From Trematomus loennbergii (taxonomy: Eukaryota > Chordata > Actinopteri > Perciformes > Nototheniidae), in contig JAAOOA010000539.1 of the NCBI GenBank assembly GCA_012861695.1, positions 225,766-289,765 on the forward strand: a stretch of DNA of 64,000 nucleotides. The letters run 5' to 3'. Numbering within the stretch: the stretch's first letter is position 1; each line of letters opens with the position of its first letter. Both the position numbers and the translations under genes were made by a program. The notes beneath the pieces are model-generated. The model saw only the letters and a list, made by a program, of their open reading frames with translations. It had not been told where the DNA came from and did no database searches. Of the stretch, positions 10,553 through 20,840 are shown in pieces.

Positions 10553-13500
10553 ACTGATGTTCAGGTGCATATCAGTATGTACTGTAGTGTCTCTACTTTA
10601 AAGAGTCCTCTCCTGCTGATGTTCAGGTGTATATCAGTATGTAGTGTCTCTACTTTAAAGAGTCCTCTCCTGCTGATGTTCAGGTGTATATCAGTATGTA
10701 GTGTCTCTACTTTAAAGAGTCCTCTCCTGCTGATGTTCAGGTGTATATCAGTATGTAGTGTCTCTACTTTAAAGAGTCCTCTCCTGATGATGTTCAGGTG
10801 CATATCAGTATGTAGTGTCTCTACTTTAAAGAGTCCTCTCCTGCTGATGTTCAGGTGCATATCAGTATATAGTGTCTCTACTTTAAAGAGTCCTCTCCTG
10901 ATGATGTTCAGGTGCATATCAGTATGTAGTGTCTCTACTTTAAAGAGTCCTCTCCTGCTGATGTTCAGGTGTATATCAGTATGTAGTGTCTCTACTTTAA
11001 AGAGTCCTCTCCTGCTGATGTTCAGGTGTATATCAGTATGTAGTGTCTCTACTTTAAAGAGTCCTCTCCTGCTGATGTTCAGGTGTATATCAGTATGTAG
11101 TGTCTCTACTTTAAAGAGTCCTCTCCTGCTGATGTTCAGGTGTATATCAGTATGTAGTGTCTCTACTTTAAAGAGTCCTCTCCTGCTGATGTTCAGGTGT
11201 ACATCAGTATGTAGTGTCTCTACTTTAAAGAGTCCTCTCCTGCTGATGTTCAGGTGTATATCAGTATGTAGTGTCTCTACTTTAAAGAGTCCTCTCCTGC
11301 TGATGTTCAGGTGTATATCAGTATGTAGTGTCTCTACTTTAAAGAGTCCTCTCCTGCTGATGTTCAGGTGTATATCAGTATGTAGTGTCTCTACTTTAAA
11401 GAGTCCTCTCCTGCTGATGTTCAGGTGTATATCAGTAGTAGTGTCTCTACTTTAAAGAGTCCTCTCCTGCTGATGCTGATGTTTAGTGTAGTGTCTCTAC
11501 TTTAAAGAGTCCTCTCCTGCTGATGTTCAGGTGTATATCAGTATGTAGTGTCTCTACTTTAAAGAGTCCTCTCCTGCTGATGTTCAGGTGTATATCAGTA
11601 TGTAGTGTCTCTACTTTAAAGAGTCCTCTCCTGCTGATGTTCAGGTGTATATCAGTATGTAGTGTCTCTACTTTAAAGAGTCCTCTCCTGCTGATGTTCA
11701 GGTGTATATCAGTATGTAGTGTCTCTACTTTAAAGAGTCCTCTCTGCTGATGTTCAGGTGTATATCAGTATGTAGTGTCTCTACTTTAAAGAGTCCTCTC
11801 CTGATGATGTTCAGGTGCATATCAGTATGTAGTGTCTCTACTTTAAAGAGTCCTCTCCTGCTGATGTTCAGGTGCATATCAGTATGTAGTGTCTCTACTT
11901 TAAGAGTCCTCTCCTGATGATGTTCAGGTGCATATCAGAATGTAGTGTCTCTACTTTAAAGAGTCCTCTCCTGCTGATGTTCAGGTGCATATCAGTATGT
12001 AGTGTCTCTACTTTAAAGAGTCCTCTCCTGATGATGTTCAGGTGCATATCAGTATGTAGTGTCTCTACTTTAAAGAGTCCTCTCCTGCTGATGTTCAGGT
12101 GCATATCAGTATGTAGTGTCTCTACTTTAAAGAGTCCTCTCCTGATGATGTTCAGGTGCATATCAGTATGTAGTGTCTCTACTTTAAAGAGTCCTCTCCT
12201 GCTGATGTTCAGGTGTATATCAGTATGTAGTGTCTCTACTTTAAAGAGTCCTCTCCTGCTGATGTTCAGGTGTATATCAGTATGTAGTGTCTCTACTTTA
12301 AAGAGTCCTCTCCTGCTGATGTTCAGGTGTATATCAGTATGTAGTGTCTCTACTTTAAAGAGTCCTCTCCTGATGATGTTCAGGTGCATATCAGTATGTA
12401 GTGTCTCTACTTTAAAGAGTCCTCTCCTGCTGATGTTCAGTTGTATATCAGTATGTAGTGTCTCTACTTTAAAGAGTCCTCTCCTGCTGATGTTCAGGTG
12501 TATATCAGTATGTAGTGTCTCTACTTTAAAGAGTCCTCTCCTGCTGATGTTCAGGTGTACATCAGTATGTAGTGTCTCTACTTTAAAGAGTCCTCTCCTG
12601 CTGATGTTCAGGTGTATATCAGTATGTAGTGTCTCTACTTTAAATAGTCCTCTCCTGCTGATGTTTAGGTGTGTAGTGTTTTCTACTTTAAAGAGTCCTC
12701 TCCTGCTGATGTTCAGGTGTATCAGTATGTAGTGTCTCTACTTTAAAGAGTCCTCTCCTGCTGATGTTCAGGTGCATATCAGTATGTAGTGTCTCTACTT
12801 TAAAGAGTCCTCTCCTGCTGATGTTCAGGTGTATATCAGTATGTAGTGTCTCTACTTTAAAGAGTCCTCTCCTGCTGATGTTCAGGTGTATATCAGTATG
12901 TAGTGTCTCTACTTTAAAGAGTCCTCTCCTGCTGATGTTCAGGTGTATATCAGTATGTAGTGTCTCTACTTTAAAGAGTCCTCTCCTGATGATGTTCAGG
13001 TGCATATCAGTATGTAGTGTCTCTACTTTAAAGAGTCCTCTCCTGCTGATGTTCAGGTGCATATCAGTATGTAGTGTCTCTACTTTAAAGAGTCCTCTCC
13101 TGATGATGTTCAGGTGCATATCAGTATGTAGTGTCTCTACTTTAAAGAGTCCTCTCCTGCTGATGTTCAGGTGCATATCAGTATGTAGTGTCTCTACTTT
13201 AAAGAGTCCTCTCCTGATGATGTTCAGGTGCATATCAGTATGTAGTGTCTCTACTTTAAAGAGTCCTCTCCTGCTGATGTTCAGGTGCATATCAGTATGT
13301 AGTGTCTCTACTTTAAAGAGTCCTCTCCTGATGATGTTCAGGTGTATATCAGTATGTAGTGTCTCTACTTTAAAGAGTCCTCTCCTGCTGATGTTCAGGT
13401 GCATATCAGTATGTAGTGTCTCTACTTTAAAGAGTCCTCTCCTGCTGATGTTCAGGTGTATATCAGTATGTAGTGTCTCTACTTTAAAGAGTCCTCTCCT

Positions 13501-14056
13501 GCTGATGTTCAGGTGTATATTAGTATGTAGTGTCTCTACTTTAAAGAGTCCTCTCCTGCTGATGTTCAGGTGTATATCAGTATGTAGTGTCTCTACTTTA
13601 AAGAGTCCTCTCCTGCTGATGTTCAGTTGTATATCAGTATGTAGTGTCTCTACTTTAAAGAGTCCTCTCCTGCTGATGTTCAGGTGTATATCAGTATGTA
13701 GTGTCTCTACTTTAAAGAGTCCTCTCCTGCTGATGTTCAGGTTACATCAGTATGTAGTGTCTCTACTTTAAAGAGTCCTCTCCTGCTGATGTTCAGGTGT
13801 ATATCAGTATGTAGTGTCTCTACTTTAAAGAGTCCTCTCCTGCTGATGTTTAGGTGTGTAGTGTTTCTACTTTAAAGAGTCCTCTCCTGCTGATGTTCAG
13901 GTGTATATCAGTATGTAGTGTCTCTACTTTAAAGAGTCCTCTCCTGCTGATGTTCAGGTGTATATCAGTATGTAGTGTCTCACTTTAAATAGACCTCTCC
14001 TGCTGATGTTTAGGTGTGTAGTGTTTCTACTTTAAAGAGTCCTCTCCTGCTGATGT
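10553..14056 (+). repeat. 57-bp minisatellite, array 2 (about 61 units)
   Basis: The unit reads 'ATGTTCAGGTGTATATCAGT', then 'ATGTAGTGTCTCTACTTTAA', then 'AGAGTCCTCTCCTGCTG'. The main variants are GATGATG for GCTGATG and GTGCATATC for GTGTATATC. From about 11800-12200 and 12980-13400 the variants alternate, giving a 114-bp dimer. Truncated units occur near 11470, 12660, 13850 and 14010. The array is inverted relative to arrays 1 and 3. Long open frames on both strands (19-residue period) are a by-product of the unit length. Confidence 0.97.
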
Positions 14057-14175
14057 ACTGGGGGCCCCTCGAACCAGCCATCAGTGGTGCCCCAACACAC
14101 TAATAAAAGACAAAAAAACTGGATATCTTTTATTGTGAAAAACCGACTGGAAGTGATGTTGTCTTTAGGATAGCT
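14057..14175. repeat. Duplicated block P2, left piece
   Basis: Matches P1: 'CTGGATATCTTTTATTGTG', 'AAAAACCGACTGGAAGTGAT' and 'TTTAGGATAGCT'. It breaks at 14175 where the composite element begins and resumes at 18328 with 'ACACATCA'. The first 45 bases match the fragment at 4530-4580. Confidence 0.75.
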
Positions 14176-14461
14176 CTGCGCCATATAGAGAGAGAGTTAT
14201 GACAGCGGAAGTCCAAAATGCTTGATCGTCACGTGGTTCAGAGAGTCAATAGTTCCCCGGAAGTTCGTGGCGGGACATATGAATGCATGATTACCGGAGA
14301 TAGAACTACATTTTTGGTAATAAGTAGTGAATAAAGGTCTTGATTTGCTATATTTATACAACATACCGATATGTGTATGTATTTACATCAATATGTTTTA
14401 AAAAATAAATAGAATCTGCTAATATTTATGGATAATATTAGGAATAGTGTGAACAGCTAGT

Positions 14462-15195
14462 TTAATAATAATAATAATAATAATAATACATTCTATTTAT
14501 ATAGCGCTTTTCTAAGACCCAAAGCGCTTTACATTTGGGGAAGGGTAGACAGACAAGGACAGGCAACAAAACAACAACAAAACAAAAACAAAACAGAGAA
14601 AAAAAAACAAAGCAGTCAGGAGGAAGTGGGGGGTGGGGGGGGGGCTTATGGGTATACAGATTTGAAGAGATGGGTTTTGAGGCGGGACTGGAACAGGGTG
14701 AGGACTCGGACTCACGGAGGTCTTGGGGGAGGGAGTTCCAGAGCTTCGGGGCTGCCACAGAGAATGCTCTGTCCCCAAAGCTCCGGAGTTTGGCCTTGGG
14801 GATGGAAAGCAGACCGGCTGAGGTGGATCTGAGGGACCGGGGTGGTTGGTAGAGGATGAGGAGGTCAGTGAGGTAGGGGGGGGCCAGGTGGTGGAGGGCT
14901 TTGTAGGTGAGTACCAGGAGTTTGTGTTGGATGCGGTGTGAAACGGGGAGCCAGTGAAGTTCTTTGAGGACCGGGGTGATATGATGCCATGATTTGGTGT
15001 GGGTGAGGAGTCTGGCGGCTGCGTTCTGGACACGCTGAAGTCTATTGAGGGATTTAGTGCTGATGCCGTAGAGGAGTGCGTTGCAATAGTCCAGGCGGGA
15101 GGAGATGAAGGCGTGAATGAGTCGCTCAGCTGCAGGGCGGGTGAGAGAGGGACGGAGTTTGGCGATATTGCGGAGGTGGAAAATTAGGTTTTTAC
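14462..15195 (-). mobile_element. 5'-truncated LINE (L2/Rex1-like), minus strand
   Basis: The minus-strand frame from about 15195 to 14560 encodes the C-terminal part of a LINE reverse-transcriptase polyprotein: 'LRNIAKLRPSLT', 'SSRLDYCNALLYG', 'RVQNAAARLLT', 'LHWLPV', 'LWNSLPQDLR'. The 3' end has 'GCGCTATATAAATAGAATG' and an ATT microsatellite (14463-14490). The catalytic RT core is missing. It is nested inside the composite element, so it inserted later or was carried by it. The clade call rests on protein resemblance. Confidence 0.85.
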
Positions 15196-15665
15196 TTGTT
15201 AACATATACATGTTAGGCTGTTGCCTTGGTTAAAGAGCCTGTTGCTGTTGTGTATTGCTTTGAATTATTTAAAACAAATATTATCTTCTTAAACAGGTAT
15301 GGTAGTCAGGAGCATCACTTCCTAATGTTTATTGATATATTTAGAGGGAGGGGATGGCAAGGAATGCTTCAAAATTTAATTAGATTAATTTCTACATTTT
15401 TTTAATTCATGGTGGTTTCAGTAATCCCATGGTACTTGAGGACATAAGTAATCTAAATGACTAATGTCATCTTTATGACTTTCAGAAAGGACAGGAGACC
15501 AACAGGTGACTATCAATGGACTAGCAGCAACACGATTATGACGTTAAAAGTGTTGTTTTAGGAACATCCATTGTAAATACATGGAATTCAATAAACATTG
15601 AATAGCATGTCATGCAGTTTGTCTGTGCCTTTTCCTCCGTGTTGTCCTGGCATATCGTCTCCACC

Positions 15666-15829
15666 ATGGTTTGCTGTGCTGCCTGGGGATGCTCCAATCG
15701 CTCAGAGAAAGGAGTAAGAATCAGAATGTACGGCTTCCCCACTGACACAGAGAGGAGGGAAAATGGCTAGCTCAAGTCAGCAGGAGCAATTTAACAATCA
15801 AAACAGACAGCCGCAACAAAATATGTGAG
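15666..15829 (+). pseudogene. THAP-type zinc-finger exon, one-base frameshift
   Basis: A short frame starts at an ATG in good context (CACCATGG): 'MVCCAAWGCSNRSEKG' and 'MYGFPTDTERREN'. It stops at 15768-15770. In the next frame the domain continues, with 'WLAQVSRSNL' and 'DSRNKICE', up to a GT donor (GAG|GTAATC) at 15830. This is the N-terminal part of a C2CH THAP domain, a DNA-binding fold of P-type and other transposases and of host THAP proteins. The final Cys/His segment should be in a following exon, which I could not find. A one-base deletion near 15763 explains the break. Whether this is transposase remnant or captured host exon is open. Confidence 0.65.
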
Positions 15830-17225
15830 GTAATCATATTCAAACACTGCATTTGCACTTTTTCCACAAAACGAAGACCACACCATTGGGAAGCTTAATG
15901 TTTGGTTTAATACAAATAACAGGGAAAGGCTTGAAAAACTCTGAGAGTTGAGACTCAGGGTGCAGGGTGAGGGTCTCAGTGCAGGTATTCAGGCTCTATT
16001 GAATCCCCCTCTGGTTCTTGTGCTGAAAGAGGGAGAAAGACAGGAGAAAGGGTTATACACACCTATATAGCACACCTATTGGATGGGAAATTGCCTTGGG
16101 GAGATAGGTGTGGTCTTTGTTTCCAACTGAAGTTATGGAACTTTATTATTTGTGAGTTTAACAAAGTATGACAAATGGCATCAGTAATGGATGTGATATG
16201 AATTTGTATAAAGTTGTCTCACATTCTTGGTCGTATTTTACGTACAGTATGTAATGAGTGTATACATGTCCAGTAAGTCCTCCACCTGTAACATCACTGC
16301 CCCTCCACCTGCCATACAGTAGGTTACTAATATACACTAACAAGATTACTTATATACAGTGATAGAATACATGTTTAGTATGCTTACTTATATACAACAG
16401 TAGTATTACATTACCTTGTGTTTTCACTCTCACTTTGCCATCATTTCAAAATCAGCTGAGCTGCAACATAATACAGACAGGTAATAATCAACAGAATACA
16501 CTAAAAACACTCACCCATAAATTACGTTTTTGTTTACTGTTTGGAAGTCTCAAATATGCACTCTAAATTCATATCAATAGCGATGTATCACACAAATAGC
16601 TCTCTTCCTTATTATTGTGTAACGTTAACTTTATTATACTAGTTTGTAGGTCTACTCCAAAATGGATCGTAATTTCTCCACCTCCACTCATTACAATCAC
16701 ACGTGCCCCAATGTTATATTTAACTAATATTATATTCCTCCACCCCACAAAAAAATCACGTTTAGAAGCCCTTTTTCTCTAATTCCACAACGTTGGATGA
16801 AATAACATTAGGAGAACGGATTAATAGGCTGTTCATGGTTAACGTGTGTTGCTAACTTTATCCGGTATCCTAGCCTAATCTGTTATCTGTAAACGTTCCC
16901 TAAATCTACTGATTTAGGGATAATCCACTAACATCCTTTAATACACATGTTCATTTGACTCAGATGTGCTGATAATATCTGCAATATAAATCTTTAAACG
17001 TCTTCTTACCTTTAAAAGTCCATCACGAACGGTCTATTATGCTGCAACTCTACTGTGTTGCTGGTCGCAAAAATTCCCCGGAAGTCAGCGGCAAGCTAAC
17101 TTCCGGGGAACTATTGACGGCTCCACGATCCGCCATTGCTGTAAAAAAACTGGTCCATTGGAGTGAACGGAGATGTCGTAACTCTTCTATTATAGCGTGG
17201 CGAAGTCCCTCCCCTTCCGTGGACC

Positions 17226-17387
17226 TCCATGGGACCTTATTTCGGAAAAATTATGTATTGAAGTCAATGGAGAGAGAAAGATTATCTTTCGATCCCGTTT
17301 GAATTGTGCCACGAATTACACATATGATGTTTGTCAATTTAAAAGATAATTTTGCAAGTCAAAAAAAAAAATGTGTCGTAAAACTGT
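17226..17387. repeat. Left arm of internal inverted repeat (partner 18113-18280)
   Basis: 'CATGGGACCTTATTTCGGAA', 'TTGAAGTCAATGGAGAGAGA' and 'ATCGATCCCGTTTGAATTG'-like sequence here is repeated in reverse complement at 18113-18280. The two arms enclose about 725 bp. They look like the long inverted ends of a fold-back element that makes up the right part of the composite insertion. Confidence 0.75.
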
Positions 17388-17983
17388 GAAGTAACACATT
17401 TGTTTGTGTGAAATGCTCAATGAACTACATCTCTGGTCTCACAGAACAACACACGTCACCAAGATGGCCGTCACTACTGTCTTGTCAACAAAACGATTGA
17501 CTACCCTCACTATCACCACAATGAAACACGTCCTGAAGAATGTCATGCAAAGCTGCCTGCCTGCCTTCCTTTGATTCTCTCTGAACTGCCCGGTCGTTTT
17601 AATGTTTAATGTCAACCATTTGTGCAGATAGCATGAAGTAGAGAAGATCGCTAGCGTTAGCGTTAGCATTTCTCCCCGGGCTTAAATTGTGTATTATAGA
17701 ATGATCACACCGGTGACAGTACTCTTCAAAGGGTTCACGAAATATGACTACTACTCTTACTGTTTAACATTTTGGGTTACTTAATGTTACTTCATGTTAA
17801 GGCTAATACAAATGACAAGGCTGTAATGCTAACTAACGTGCTAGCTACTAGCTAGCATGATCCAGAGTACTCCTGGTCCTTTCATCAGACGGGAAGCGAA
17901 AGAACGAGTAAGACCCATTGCTGGTATAATAACAACCTGGTACTAAGCACACAGGCATCTTGTTAAAGTTATCTTATCTTAGC

Positions 17984-18020
17984 CAGCGCCATATAGATAG
18001 ATTATATCTATATGGCGCTG
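17984..18020. mobile_element. 37-bp hairpin micro-element with near-perfect 8-bp flank repeat
   Basis: CAGCGCCATATAGATA and its exact reverse complement surround a 5-base loop. The arms match the terminal sequence of the enclosing composite element (CAGAGCCGTATAGA). The flanks are ATCTTAGC (17976-17983) and ATCTTAGT (18021-18028), 7 of 8 identical. It looks like an element reduced to its two ends. Chance or a repair product is possible. Confidence 0.6.
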
Positions 18021-18699
18021 ATCTTAGTGGAGGAAAACAATTGTGACATCACTTACGCGACTCTGGGATTTGTAGTCTTTCTAGTTACGTATTTTTCATA
18101 GTCTTATATTTCAACAGTTTTACGACAAACTGTGACTTTTTTGACATGGAAATTATTTTTTTAAATTGACAAACATCATATGTGTAATTCATGGCACAAT
18201 TCAAACGGGATCGAAAGATAAGTTTCTCTCTCTCTCATTGACTTCAATACATTATTTTTCCGAAATAAGGTCCCATGGGGCGGAAGTATGGGCGTGACTT
18301 TGCCATCTATACGGCTCTGGGATAGCTACACATCACCATCAACAACATCACACACTAGGCTTGTTTGAGACAAGCGAGACCTGCGCAGACCTGCGCAATT
18401 GCGATCAACGTCTTGCTAGTGCGTTGCATGATGGTTAGTCATTTTGTCCGACTTGCTCTGGAGGCTCGCCTACATGAGACGTTGAAATCTCGCGGGACAA
18501 AGACGCCCGCAGACTTGAGAGCGAGGCGCGGCGAGGCGGCGCAGTTTCTCTCCACGGGCTGCGGAAGCGAAATGCTTGATGGGAAACGACTTGCTGGTAT
18601 CTCGAGCTGAGCGCTCATTAGTGGGTTTTACCCCATGCTGGGGATGAAACTCTCCATTGGCTCGGCAAAAGTTTGTTGTTGTTTTGCGTCAGTTTTACG

Positions 18700-19060
18700 T
18701 CGCCACTTCCATTCACATTTTTCATCATTGTTCCACAATGTTTATCATCATTAAATTAATATCTATATATTTGTATACTATACTTGCACTGCTTACCGTT
18801 GTCATACTTTATATATCTTAGCATATTCATACAACACACTGTTCATACTAGGCTAGGCTACTGTGTATATAGTGTATTCATACCCCTCACTGTTTATTCA
18901 TCATTCAATTCATTCTATATTTTATTCTGTAGATTGTGTACATTACTTTTCACTTTACTGCTTTATGCACTCCTGGTTAGAAGCTAAACTGCATTTCGTT
19001 GTCTCAGTACCTGTAATCTGTGCAATAACAATAAAGTTGAATCTAATCTTGAGCAGGAAC
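18700..19060 (+). mobile_element. Retroelement 3' tail (ACAATAAAGTTGAATCTAAT type)
   Basis: Ends with 'AAACTGCATTTCGTTGTCTC' and 'AATAAAGTTGAATCTAATC', a common 3' tail of fish non-LTR elements. A related tail is at 62340-62365. The 5' limit is uncertain and no coding part is present. Confidence 0.55.
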
Positions 19061-19118
19061 AAATATATTTACTTAGTACATATCTGACATTAACGATTAA
19101 ACACATTTGTCCATTCTT

Positions 19119-19410
19119 TATCAATCAATCAATCAATGTTTATTTATATAGCCCAATATCACAAATGTTACATTTGTCTCAGTGGACTTCACAGTTTGTA
19201 CAGAATATCAGTATGACAATACGACACCCTCTGTCCTTACGTTTCACATCATACAAGGAAACACTTCAGAGAAAAACCCACAGTTTAAAGGGGAAATGAG
19301 AGAAACCTCAGGAGAGCAACAGAGGGATCCCTCTCCCAGGACGGACAGACGTGCAATAGATGCCGTGTGCATTTATAAATGCAAACCGAGTCAAGCCGAC
19401 TCCGGAGGTG
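19119..19410 (-). mobile_element. Truncated fish LINE/SINE fragment, minus strand
   Basis: Starts with CAAT tandem repeats (19123-19138) and 'GTTTATTTATATAGCCCAAT', then 'GAGAGCAACAGAGGGATCCC' and 'TCTCCCAGGACGGACAGACG'. On the minus strand this is the 3' end of a widespread fish retroposon ending in ATTG repeats. It is nested in the 18357-19578 element. Confidence 0.65.
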
Positions 19411-19578
19411 GCAGTATGCACCTTAAAGTTGTTTGAAATCCGCCAAAAACCGAGAGAAGAAGAAGAAGCCGACTCCGAGCTGTCCGACTTCAGGCAAGCT
19501 TTTTGAGACCTTCCCCGGCTGCGATCGGCTATTCTCGTCTACTTTCGAGGCGAGCCGCAGCTCGTCTCAAACAAGCCT

Positions 19579-19775
19579 AGTGTCTTTATTCACTGGTATA
19601 TTCCTGTATTTTCAGAATAAAAGACAAACAACTGGAGATCTTTTATTGTGAAAAACCGACAGGAAGTGAAGTTTTCTTTAGGGTACACATCAATCGGGGA
19701 ACATGACAATACTATTAATGTGTATGAATGTGTTTTTATACATAGTGGCTTTAGATAAATGAGGAAAATATGGGT
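19579..19775. repeat. Duplicated block P2, right piece
   Basis: Resumes the P1 order after the inserted element: 'GTCTTTATTCACTGG', 'GTGAAAAACCGACAGGAAGT', 'ATCGGGGAACATGACAATAC', 'TACATAGTGGCTTTAGATAA'. With 14101-14175 and 18328-18356 it rebuilds an uninterrupted copy of P1. Confidence 0.75.
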
Positions 19776-20397
19776 AGCTGCCCCCCCACTGTAGAGCCTT
19801 GCCCCCCCAGCTGCCCCCCTAACTTTTGGTTCCCTAAAACTGTACTAAAACAAACCTACACTCTGTCCACAAGCTTCTCAAGCAACGAAACAAGCAGTTC
19901 ATTAATTAAAAGTGAATCATTTTAAATATCATCTTACTTAGGCCCATTAAAAACGCAGCTACGGCCCTGCATTAAACTGCGGAGCGGCGTTCACACAGAC
20001 CGCGGCTCACAGAGCTGCAGAGAGGGAGCGAGCTGTCCCAGCACCTAGGGTGGATCAGCTTCCCCTGGGAGCATTTCCCCTTCCACTAGTTTTGTTTTTA
20101 CAAAGGACGAGAGCTTGAAACTAAATATTAATAAAACGCAGCCGTTTGAATCGATAGCGTTTAACAGACGGTCGCTGTTTGGGGCGTTACGTTACAAAAT
20201 ACTACACAGACAGCGCTAGCTGGGAGATCGATCACTTTGCTAAACTATGCGGCACGGTAAAATCCACGTAAACTACACATCACAGCAATGAGGCCAGATC
20301 AATGAAACCAGGATACATCCTTTACCGTCAAACTGGGTCTGAACACAGCTGCCTGTGTGCGTTTGATAAATACTTTCTGATGTTATATTTATGATAT
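19776..20397. other. Unassigned spacer
   Basis: C-run rich at 19778-19830 ('GCTGCCCCCCCACTG'-like), then mixed sequence without coding signal. No terminal repeats identified. It borders the LTR element on its 3' side. Confidence 0.5.
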
Positions 20398-20639
20398 TGT
20401 AGTGCCGAGAGAAGGGAGTCGGAGGCGGTGCATCGAAGGTGCAAATCTGTACTTTAATGAGCAGCAGAAATGCACATGCTGACGGGTCGCAGCCCGAAAA
20501 GAAAAGAGAAAGTGAAAGGGAGACACACACAGTAGGTACCCCGAAGGTACCGTCAACATATATGTCCGTGGGGAATAATACCCCCAACCTGTAGTTCCTG
20601 GATTGAATTATGTAACCCCGTTAATTAGTGATCACTACA
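20398..20639 (-). repeat. 3' LTR of small LTR element (242 bp)
   Basis: Near identical to 22052-22185 plus 22581-22686. It carries 'AGTAGGTACC' uninterrupted at 20531-20540, the empty target of the MITE in the other LTR. Confidence 0.85.
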
Positions 20640-20665
20640 CAAGCCCCCCCAGAATTCAACCATGG
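20640..20665 (-). promoter_or_regulatory. Polypurine-tract candidate of the small LTR element
   Basis: On the minus strand 'GAATTCTGGGGGGGCTTG' directly precedes the LTR start TGTAGTGATCAC. A purine run next to the 3' LTR is where plus-strand DNA synthesis starts in LTR elements. The run is short and interrupted by CT. Confidence 0.5.
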
Positions 20666-20840
20666 ACACAATCCTCGCGTCCGGGAGGAAGCACCACAGG
20701 GGCCGAGGAGGGCGGGGCCGCCGGCCAGGGCCGGGCCATGGAACGGGCCGTCGGAAGCGGGCCGCAGGAGAGGGTAGGGGCCCCAACGAGGGCGAGGGCA
20801 TCCCACCGGAGGGTGGGGGACGGGCCGAAACGGGCCGTCG

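Larger units (their letters stand above)
14176..18319. mobile_element. 4.1-kb composite DNA-transposon insertion with 8-bp target duplication
   Basis: GGATAGCT is present at both edges (14168-14175 and 18320-18327) and once in the uninterrupted paralogue P1 near 3520-3530. The ends are inverted: CTGCGCCATATAGA at the left and, reading inward from the right, CAGAGCCGTATAGA. Sub-terminal inverted matches also occur: 'TCAATAGTTCCCCGGAAGTT' near 14250 against its reverse complement near 17095-17120, and long arms at 17226-17387 against 18113-18280. The 8-bp duplication fits hAT or P superfamilies. The content (LINE, THAP exon, 37-bp element) suggests at least two related elements fused or nested. 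No complete transposase is seen. Confidence 0.8.
18357..19578. mobile_element. 1.2-kb terminal-inverted-repeat element in block P2
   Basis: Ends AGGCTTGTTTGAGAC and GTCTCAAACAAGCCT, about 19 bp with the next bases. The flanks are ACT (18354-18356) and AGT (19579-19581). The paralogue P1 has ACT at the junction, so a 3-bp duplication with one change is the simplest reading. A TA duplication around GGCTTG...CAAGCC is an alternative. The outer part is GC-rich with direct CTGCGCAGACCTGCGCAA-like repeats. The interior holds two retroelement tails, listed separately. No transposase is seen. Confidence 0.75.

Noticed and set aside
10466..13771. Long open frames over the 57-bp repeats as protein-coding genes
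   Set aside because: Open on both strands with an exact 19-residue period; explained by unit length divisible by three and lack of stops.
10553..14056. CRISPR-like array
   Set aside because: Units are contiguous with no unique spacers, and the context is a vertebrate genome.
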